Part shown: one piece after another, positions 1 to 5,060 of the stretch | Layout: each line of letters starts with the position of its first letter | How positions within the stretch are numbered: the first letter of the stretch is position 1 | From: Lentisphaerota bacterium | GTDB taxonomy: Bacteria > Verrucomicrobiota > Kiritimatiellia > UBA8416 > JAFGIZ01 | DNA: 5,985 bases | NCBI GenBank assembly: GCA_016929365.1 | Contig: JAFGIZ010000246.1 | Span: 1-5,985, forward strand | Direction of reading: 5' to 3' | The notes under the pieces: generated by a model | What the model was told of the DNA's origin: nothing | Seen by the model: the letters and a program-made list of their open reading frames with translations, nothing else | Databases searched by the model: none | Program-made: the position numbers and the translations under genes

Positions 1-1101
1 GGGCGCCCGTTCCCCGCGCAGGAGCGGCGCAAACGAGACGCCCTGGAAGGGATCTTCCGGCGCCGCCGGCCGACCCGCCAGGTCCAGCAGGGTCGGGGCA
101 ATGTCGCAGGGCTGCAGCAGCGCGTCCACGGACCGGCCGCCTTGAAGCCCCGGCGCGGCGATCATGAACGGGATATGCGCGATCTCCGGGTAGGTCGGCC
201 AATACCGGGAATCGTTCCAACTGATGTTGCTCTTGCCCATGCGGCGGCGTTCGCCCAGGCTCATGCCGTGGTCCGTCGTAAAAACCACGACCGTGTTGTC
301 CCATAGCTGCAGGTCGTCGATCTTCTGCAGAACGCGCCCCGCCCACCGGTCGACCAGCTCCGCCTCGGCGCAGTAATGCGCGCGCATGTTGCGCGCCTCC
401 TCCGGGGTCAAGTCGTCCGTCGTGCCGTAGTTCGGATGAATCATCGGCGTGCCCGTGTAATCGGGGTCGTAGCGGGCGACCATGTACTCCGGCGGATCCC
501 ACGGTTCGTGCGGGTCAAAGAAATCGACCCACAGGAAGAAGGGATGATAGCGGTAATTCTCTTCCAGCCATCGCACCGCCAGGCCCGCCGTGCGCGGTGC
601 AAACCGGTCTTCCTCCCCCCGCCAGTCGCGGTGCTGCCAGCGGTGCAGATCGGGAATACTGCCCCCCATCAGCCGCGCCCCTTTACGGGTCTTCTCACGC
701 GGCATGACCGCCTCGACGGGATAATTCATGCGCAGGAAGCACATGTCGCCCTCCTGGCCGCGCACGTGCTGCGCCGCGGTAAAACCCTGCGGGAAATTCG
801 CGGGAAACAGGTGCGGACAGTCGCACAGCAACTGCGATACGTAGTCCCCGCCCAGCAGGCGCGGAAGATGATTGGCCGAATTTTTCTCCAGCGGCTGCCA
901 GGGATGCCACGGGGTCCCGTGCCGGCCCGTCGTCAGATCCGTCCGGTGCGGAATCGTCGGGTAACTGCCCGTGAACATCCGCTCCAGGCTCACGGCGCGC
1001 CGCGCGAACGCGTCGAGGTTCGGGGTCCGCACCGGCATGGCGGCCCGCTCAAACAGATTGTCGTAGCGAAACGTATCGGAAATAAGGAGCACGATATTCA
1101 T
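1..1101 (-). CDS. Sulfatase-superfamily hydrolase with Thr at the nucleophile position (partial, C-terminus off the window)
   Basis: Alkaline-phosphatase-superfamily hydrolase of the sulfatase fold; 367 codons are visible and the 3' end lies beyond base 1. It begins MNIVLLISDTFRYDN, the first core strand carrying metal ligand Asp9. The signature region reads SYPTIPHRTDLTTGR (residues 46-60). Aligned on Arg53 and the TGR tail, the Cys/Ser of C/S-x-P-x-R becomes Thr49 (T-I-P-H-R). Further core elements are DPHEPW near 196-201 (His198), FTTDHG at 274-279 (metal ligands Asp277, His278) and GK at 289-290. There is no signal peptide, so it is probably cytoplasmic. The start is fixed by a GGAGGTG ribosome site 6 nt upstream. 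It diverges from a canonical sulfatase gene. Thr nucleophiles are known in nucleotide pyrophosphatases/phosphodiesterases of this superfamily, and many proteins annotated as sulfatases carry T-x-P at this site. The substrate could therefore be a phospho- or sulfo-ester. The fold is secure; the reaction is not. Confidence 0.93.
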   Translation of the reverse strand, partial: MNIVLLISDTFRYDNLFERAAMPVRTPNLDAFARRAVSLERMFTGSYPTIPHRTDLTTGRHGTPWHPWQPLEKNSANHLPRLLGGDYVSQLLCDCPHLFPANFPQGFTAAQHVRGQEGDMCFLRMNYPVEAVMPREKTRKGARLMGGSIPDLHRWQHRDWRGEEDRFAPRTAGLAVRWLEENYRYHPFFLWVDFFDPHEPWDPPEYMVARYDPDYTGTPMIHPNYGTTDDLTPEEARNMRAHYCAEAELVDRWAGRVLQKIDDLQLWDNTVVVFTTDHGMSLGERRRMGKSNISWNDSRYWPTYPEIAHIPFMIAAPGLQGGRSVDALLQPCDIAPTLLDLAGRPAAPEDPFQGVSFAPLLRGERAP

Positions 1102-1107
1102 GCGCGG

Positions 1108-1114
1108 CACCTCC
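1108..1114 (-). promoter_or_regulatory. Ribosome binding site of the Thr-type sulfatase-like gene
   Basis: On the minus strand this reads GGAGGTG, a near-perfect anti-16S match. It lies 6 nt before the ATG whose first base is 1101. It fixes the start of the protein directly at the first beta strand, so no signal peptide precedes it. Confidence 0.8.
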
Positions 1115-1157
1115 GGCTGAGTTTGCTTTTTGCGGGTTTGACTTGATTTCGAGCGCC

Positions 1158-1186
1158 ATATTTGCCCTTATGCATGACACTGTCAA
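1158..1186 (-). promoter_or_regulatory. Sigma70-like promoter for the Thr-type sulfatase-like gene
   Basis: On the minus strand a perfect TTGACA -35 box (1186-1181) is followed after 17 nt by AAATAT (1163-1158), a 3-of-6 match to the -10 consensus. Transcription would start near 1150, giving a leader of about 50 nt that includes the ribosome site. The -35 box and spacing are strong and the -10 is weak. The spacer is visibly more AT-rich than the surrounding coding DNA, as expected for a promoter. Confidence 0.5.
1175..1185. repeat. 11-bp palindrome TGACACTGTCA, possible operator
   Basis: TGACA and TGTCA are perfect inverted arms around a single C at 1180. The right arm lies inside the TTGACA -35 box of the minus-strand promoter, a usual place for a repressor site. 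It sits in the shared spacer between the two divergent sulfatase-superfamily genes. An 11-bp palindrome can occur by chance, and no regulator gene for it is recognised in the window. Confidence 0.3.
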
Positions 1187-1200
1187 CATTACCCCGTGCC

Positions 1201-2586
1201 ATGCCGCCGCTTAATGTACTCCTGATCACCGACGACCAGCACCGCTGGGATTTCTATGATGCCCGGACCGTGCCGGAGCTGCGGACCCCGTGCCTGGACC
1301 GGCTGGCGCGGGAAGGCCTCACCCTCTCGCATGCCTTCAGCAACTGCCCCATCTGCATGCCCACGCGCTTCACCTGGCTGTACGGCCTCTACGCCTCCCA
1401 GGCCGCGCAGCGCCTCATGGGCAACGCGCACGACTGGCCGACGCGCTTTCCCTCCGCGGCCCACGCCCTCCAGGCAGCGGGCTACCATACGGCACTGATC
1501 GGCAAGCTGCACTCGCTGGCGGGCCTGTACCGGCGCGACATTACCGAACACGAGAACGTGACCCGCCGGCGCGGCTTCGACGACGTCTGGGAGGTGAGCG
1601 GCAAGTCCCTGAGCTACTGGTTCGACTGCCGCTACACGCATTACCTGCGCGATCGCGGCCTGCTTGACGTCTACCGCCGCGACGTGAAACGCCGCTGCCC
1701 CCAGCTCGGCGGCCGGGAGCGCCTCGAGCCCTCGCCGCTGGAACCGGACGACCACATGGACGGGGTCATCGGCAACCGGGCCCGCGACTGGCTCAACGGC
1801 TACGCGGGAGACAAGCCGTTCTTTTTGCACGTCTCGTTCTGCGGGCCGCATTTTCCGCTCGATCCGCCGGAACCCTATTTCTCCCGCTATCGGCCCGACG
1901 CCATGCCGCCCCCCGAGGGCGTGGACGATCCGGCCGCCGTGCGCGGCTGGCAGGAACAGCGCGCGCTGTATTGCGGCCTGATCGAACACCTCGACGCCCG
2001 CCTCGGCGCGCTGCTCGAAGTCCTGGACCGGCGCGGCCTGGCGCGCAACACCCTCGTGCTCTTCACCACCGACCACGGCGATATGATGGGCCACCACAAC
2101 CGTTCGGGGAAGGGCCTGTGGTACGACACCGCCTGCCGCACGCCGGTCATCGGCCGGCTGCCCGGCGTGATTCCCGCCGGAACCGTATCGCCGGCGCTCG
2201 TCGAAGCCGCCGATCTTCCCGCCACGATCCTCGAGGCCGCCGGCGTGACGCCGCGCATCCCGGCGGCTTCGCTGCTGCCCGGCAGCCCCGCCCGCTCGTA
2301 CTGGAATTGCCTGGCCGGCGGCGCCGCGGAACACCGCCCCTGGATCTACAGCGAATTGACCGGCTGGCGCCTGTGCCGGGACCGGGACTGGAAATACGTC
2401 TTCCGTCCCGACGGGGATCTTCTGTTCGACCTGGAGAACGATCCCTGGGAACAGCGCAACCTGGCGGACGCGCCGGCCCACGCCGGACGCCTGCCCGGCC
2501 TGCGCCGGCGCCTCATCGCGTCGATGTCCCGCAGCGTCGCCCCGGACACCGACCGCGGCGCCGGCACCCGCGCGGAGTTCGACTGA
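1201..2586 (+). CDS. Sulfatase (S1-type arylsulfatase family, Cys-type active site)
   Basis: Hydrolyses sulfate esters, by family; the substrate is unknown. Of 461 residues, the N-terminal strand MPPLNVLLITDDQ carries metal ligands Asp11 and Asp12. The signature C-M-P-T-R (52-56) places Cys52 for conversion to formylglycine by a maturase, which is not in this window. GKLH (101-104) supplies the conserved Lys and His, GPHFP (215-219) a His, and FTTDHGD (288-294) ligands Asp291 and His292, with Lys304 following. The C-terminal stretch WKYVFRPDGDLLFDLENDP (397-415) is the usual C-terminal sulfatase hairpin, so the gene is full length. No signal peptide is seen. ATG at 1201 is chosen because the fold starts there. 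ATG at 1174 or TTG at 1162 would add a non-hydrophobic leader, and no candidate has a clear ribosome site. It diverges from the Thr-type gene and is convergent with the winged-helix gene. Confidence 0.95.
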   Translation: MPPLNVLLITDDQHRWDFYDARTVPELRTPCLDRLAREGLTLSHAFSNCPICMPTRFTWLYGLYASQAAQRLMGNAHDWPTRFPSAAHALQAAGYHTALIGKLHSLAGLYRRDITEHENVTRRRGFDDVWEVSGKSLSYWFDCRYTHYLRDRGLLDVYRRDVKRRCPQLGGRERLEPSPLEPDDHMDGVIGNRARDWLNGYAGDKPFFLHVSFCGPHFPLDPPEPYFSRYRPDAMPPPEGVDDPAAVRGWQEQRALYCGLIEHLDARLGALLEVLDRRGLARNTLVLFTTDHGDMMGHHNRSGKGLWYDTACRTPVIGRLPGVIPAGTVSPALVEAADLPATILEAAGVTPRIPAASLLPGSPARSYWNCLAGGAAEHRPWIYSELTGWRLCRDRDWKYVFRPDGDLLFDLENDPWEQRNLADAPAHAGRLPGLRRRLIASMSRSVAPDTDRGAGTRAEFD

Positions 2587-2600
2587 ACCCGCCGCCCGTT

Positions 2601-3185
2601 TCAGCCGCCCTTCAGGGTATACCGGCCGTTCGACACCTCGAACGTCCCGCGGTCGTACAGAAGCTTGCGCACCACCAGCTTCGGCTTCTCATCCGGCAGG
2701 GGCGCGCCGCGGGATTCCAGCCCCTCATAAATATCCTCGAAAGTCAGCGGGCCCGAACCCGCCCTGAGAATGGAACAGATTTCCTCCTTGAGCGTTCCGA
2801 CCGGAGCCTTGACCACCGTCGTGCCGTCATCCTTCTTTTCCACGGCCGGTTTCGCACCGGACCCGCCGTCCCCGGGCGCGGCGCCGGAAGCCGCCGTCCC
2901 TTTTGCCGCCGCCTCGGCCGTATCGGGGGAAGCCGCCGGGTTCGCCGGAGCGGTCGGTTTGGCGCCGGCCGGCGCTCCCCGGCCCGCCGGCGGCTGGGCC
3001 GGGGCGGCAGCGGGCGTATCCGGCGCGCCTTTTGTCCCGGGCGCCGGCTCGCCCGGCCGGCTTTTCCGGGTCTCGGCTTGCCGGACAATCGCGTCGTAGC
3101 GGGCATGCAAATCGTCCAGCTCCATGCGGATCTTCAGCAGTTCCTTCAGCTCCTCCGTCGTATAGATATCGATTCTACGGTTCAT
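2601..3185 (-). CDS. Winged-helix (HARE-HTH-like) protein with long Ala/Pro-rich linker
   Basis: A 194-residue protein in three parts. Residues about 9-42 form a charged, probably helical or coiled-coil segment (EELKELLKIRMELDDLHARY). Residues about 43-127 are a low-complexity Ala/Pro/Gly linker with scattered Lys, probably disordered. Residues about 128-194 are a compact winged-helix-like domain: LKEEICSIL, then GPLTFEDIYEGLESRG, then a KLVVRKLLYDRGTFE helix-to-wing transition ending NGRYTL. This pattern (short helix, 'plt..dI...l...G', paired hydrophobics, final G-x-Y-x-L strand) resembles HARE-HTH domains, found in RNA polymerase delta subunits and some DNA-modification proteins. A DNA- or polymerase-binding role is inference. 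The start has a GGAGGGG ribosome site 5 nt upstream. It is transcribed alone, convergent with the sulfatase gene and divergent from the exported-protein operon. It could regulate either neighbour, but nothing here proves that. Confidence 0.85.
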   Translation of the reverse strand: MNRRIDIYTTEELKELLKIRMELDDLHARYDAIVRQAETRKSRPGEPAPGTKGAPDTPAAAPAQPPAGRGAPAGAKPTAPANPAASPDTAEAAAKGTAASGAAPGDGGSGAKPAVEKKDDGTTVVKAPVGTLKEEICSILRAGSGPLTFEDIYEGLESRGAPLPDEKPKLVVRKLLYDRGTFEVSNGRYTLKGG

Positions 3186-3190
3186 CGGCT

Positions 3191-3197
3191 CCCCTCC
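3191..3197 (-). promoter_or_regulatory. Ribosome binding site of the winged-helix gene
   Basis: The minus strand reads GGAGGGG, 5 nt before the ATG that begins at 3185. It supports this start over any internal Met such as Met21. No convincing minus-strand promoter was found further upstream. Confidence 0.7.
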
Positions 3198-3231
3198 GCG
3201 TTGTCAGAATCGCCCGTCGCGTATTTCCCGT

Positions 3232-3260
3232 TTGAAGAACGCACGACCGGGGTTCATACT
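3232..3260 (+). promoter_or_regulatory. Sigma70-like promoter for the exported-protein operon
   Basis: TTGAAG (3232-3237) is separated by 17 nt from CATACT (3255-3260), a 4-of-6 match to the -10 consensus. Transcription would start near 3267, leaving a leader of about 30 nt with the ribosome site. It is placed as expected for the three-gene plus-strand operon. It is prediction by eye only. Confidence 0.45.
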
Positions 3261-3281
3261 ACCCGCGAACGTTTTCAAAGC

Positions 3282-3288
3282 AAGGAGG
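3282..3288 (+). promoter_or_regulatory. Ribosome binding site of the Trp/Gly-repeat protein gene
   Basis: AAGGAGG lies 8 nt before the ATG at 3297 and is the strongest ribosome site in the window. It sets the start at 3297, although the same frame stays open for more than 1.3 kb upstream through the convergent genes. Confidence 0.85.
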
Positions 3289-3296
3289 ATTCCGTC

Positions 3297-3950
3297 ATGC
3301 GCACAGGCCCCGTACTGCTCGTCATACTGTCTGTCGGCTTCGCCGCGGCTACCGACGCGGGAGCCGGCTGGTTCGACCGTATCCGCAACCGCGCACAGTC
3401 GCGCCGCCGCACCGTCACGGCAACCGCCGGCCACCGCGTGACCACCAACGCGGTCCAGGTCGAGACCACGGACTCCGGGCAGAAAGTCCTGACCCGCACG
3501 GGCGATGCCTGGAAATCGCAAACCCGGATCACGGGGGGACAGCGTACGGACAACGGAGCCGCCTGGAGCAGCACCACGCAGGGCGACACCGAGGGAGGCC
3601 GCGCCTGGTCCGCCGACCACGACGCCGAAGTCAGCCGCAACGAAGACGGCAGTGTAACCCTTGAGAAAAGCGGAACCGCCACGCTGGAAAGCGGGAAAAC
3701 CCTCGACACCAGCCGGAGCACGACCCTGCACAAGACGGAGGACGGCCGCGTATGGGAGACGGAGGGCCAGGTATCCGGAGAGCGCGGCACGTCGTCGTAC
3801 ACGGGCACCGGACGGGCCCGGCGTACCGGGGACGGCCTGGAGTGGGAAACGGAGAGCGAGAGCGCCGGACCCGGCGGCCGGAGGTGGTCTGCGTCCGGCG
3901 GCGGAGCAGCCGACAACGGGTCGGTAACGCGGGAACGGAAACGGCGCTGA
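3297..3950 (+). CDS. Secreted Trp/Gly-motif repeat protein, uncharacterised
   Basis: A 217-residue protein I do not recognise as a named family. It opens with a signal peptide: MRTG, a hydrophobic core VLLVILSVGFAAA, then an AGA site near residues 21-24. A basic stretch follows (RIRNRAQSRRR, 28-38). The rest is polar, rich in Thr, Ser, Gly and Arg, with no long hydrophobic segment. A short motif recurs, roughly G-x-x-W-[SEK]-[STA], with Trp at 72, 90, 104, 153, 183 and 197, for example DAWKSQ, AAWSST, RAWSAD, RVWETE, LEWETE and RRWSAS. Alternating polar residues between the motifs suggest short beta hairpins. The C-terminus is basic (TRERKRR). It is probably periplasmic or surface-exposed. 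It is first in a tight plus-strand operon, 14 bp before the membrane-protein gene, with its own promoter and ribosome site. It is complete, and its function is unknown. Confidence 0.85.
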   Translation: MRTGPVLLVILSVGFAAATDAGAGWFDRIRNRAQSRRRTVTATAGHRVTTNAVQVETTDSGQKVLTRTGDAWKSQTRITGGQRTDNGAAWSSTTQGDTEGGRAWSADHDAEVSRNEDGSVTLEKSGTATLESGKTLDTSRSTTLHKTEDGRVWETEGQVSGERGTSSYTGTGRARRTGDGLEWETESESAGPGGRRWSASGGGAADNGSVTRERKRR

Positions 3951-3964
3951 CCTGGACGCCGCGC

Positions 3965-5056
3965 ATGCGGATCCGTCGATTCGTCATCAGCCGTTTGAGC
4001 GCGTTCGCGCTCCTGGTCATTCTGCCCCTGGCCGGCGTCCGGCTCGCGGGACGGCCGTTGGGACCGTACCTCGAATTCCCCCCCGGCACTCGGCACGTGC
4101 AACACGCCCCGTTTGCGTGGCCCGTGTTCATTCTGCTGGCCACCGCACTTGCGGCCGTTCTCCTGCCTTTCCTGCGCCGCGTGATCCGCGCGCCGCAACC
4201 GGCCTCCGCACCCCGGCCCGAGGCCGGCCGTTTCCCGTTGTGGGGAGTCGCCGGGATACTGCTCGGCGCGGCGGCCTGGTTCCTTTCCTGGACCCGCTTC
4301 GACGGGTGCGAGCCGTTCCGCCGGTACCTGTTCTTCCCGCTCTGGCTGGGCTATATTATCACGGTCAACGCGCTGTGCCGCCGGCGCAGCGGCACGTCGC
4401 CCCTGACACGGCGGCCCGGGCTCTATCTCGCCCTCTTCGCGGTCAGCGCGCTGTTCTGGTGGTTTTTTGAGTACCTCAACCGCTTCGCACAGAACTGGCA
4501 TTATCTCGGCCACCAGGTCAACGCGCCGTCGACCTACTTCTGGACCGCCACCCTGCATTTTTCCATCGTCCTGCCCGCCGTGCACGCCACCGCCGCGCTG
4601 CTGCGGACCCTGCCCCGCCTGCACAGGGGCCTCGAAAACTTCGCCCCGTTGCGCCTGGCCCGGCCGCGCGCCGCCGCCTGGGCGGGGCTGGCCCTCTTCG
4701 GGCCGGCCCTGGCCCTCATCGGCGTGCGCCCCAATCTGCTCTTCCCCCTCCTCTGGATTGCGCCCCTGGCCGTTATGACCGCGGTCCAGACCCTGGCCGG
4801 CGAACCCACGGTATTTGCGGGTGTGAAACGCGGTGACTGGCGGCGTGTCTGGATTTTCGCGCTCGCCGCCCTGGTATGCGGCTTCTTCTGGGAGCTCTGG
4901 AACGCCTACAGCCACGTCAAGTGGGTCTACACCGTGCCCTACGTCGGCCGTTTCCGGATTTTCGAGATGCCGGTCCTCGGGTTTGCCGGCTATCTTCCCT
5001 TCGGGCTGGAATGCGCGGCAGTGGTTGACTTCCTCGGCCTGCGACGGATAAACTAA
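3965..5056 (+). CDS. Polytopic membrane protein with apparent internal duplication, uncharacterised
   Basis: A 363-residue integral membrane protein with about nine or ten hydrophobic segments (near 5-28, 48-70, 90-109, 119-137, 150-170, 188-212, 235-253, 257-277, 293-312 and 334-356). I do not recognise a named family. Two halves look related. FPLW (124-127) precedes FFEYLN (167-172) and W178-x-Y180. FPLLW (260-264) precedes FFWELWN (307-313) and W320-x-Y322. The shared core is an aromatic pair, then E-x-x-N, then W-x-Y, so Glu169/Asn172 match Glu310/Asn313. A conserved-looking block follows in the second half: VPYVGRFRIFEMP, then GYLPFGLEC. Paired acidic residues in membrane helices could bind a metal or a polar substrate, which is inference. 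ATG at 3965 is chosen because upstream codons in this frame overlap the previous gene and encode an Arg-rich, non-membrane stretch. No strong ribosome site is visible, so translation may be coupled to the preceding gene. Confidence 0.85.
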   Translation: MRIRRFVISRLSAFALLVILPLAGVRLAGRPLGPYLEFPPGTRHVQHAPFAWPVFILLATALAAVLLPFLRRVIRAPQPASAPRPEAGRFPLWGVAGILLGAAAWFLSWTRFDGCEPFRRYLFFPLWLGYIITVNALCRRRSGTSPLTRRPGLYLALFAVSALFWWFFEYLNRFAQNWHYLGHQVNAPSTYFWTATLHFSIVLPAVHATAALLRTLPRLHRGLENFAPLRLARPRAAAWAGLALFGPALALIGVRPNLLFPLLWIAPLAVMTAVQTLAGEPTVFAGVKRGDWRRVWIFALAALVCGFFWELWNAYSHVKWVYTVPYVGRFRIFEMPVLGFAGYLPFGLECAAVVDFLGLRRIN

Positions 5057-5060
5057 GCGG

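Noticed and set aside
376..1146. 256-codon plus-strand frame opposite the Thr-type gene
   Set aside because: The minus strand encodes a continuous sulfatase-fold protein with a good ribosome site. The plus-strand product is Arg/His/Val-rich without domain features.
1138..1164. Possible plus-strand promoter TTGACT to TATTTG for the Cys-type sulfatase
   Set aside because: The spacing is only 15 nt and the -10 matches at 3 of 6 positions. It is too weak to call, although some promoter must lie in this spacer.
1189..2481. 430-codon open frame antisense to the Cys-type sulfatase
   Set aside because: The plus strand here encodes all sulfatase motifs in order. The minus product has no recognisable motif and looks like a complement artefact.
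2583..2604. Inverted repeat CTGAA/TTCAG spanning both convergent stop codons, as a terminator
   Set aside because: The stem is only 5 bp with a 12-nt loop and no T-run on either strand, so it does not look like an intrinsic terminator.
1971..3296. Long plus-strand open frame running into the Trp/Gly-repeat gene from far upstream
   Set aside because: It overlaps the sulfatase gene in another frame and crosses the winged-helix gene. The strong AAGGAGG site and the signal peptide fix the true start at 3297.
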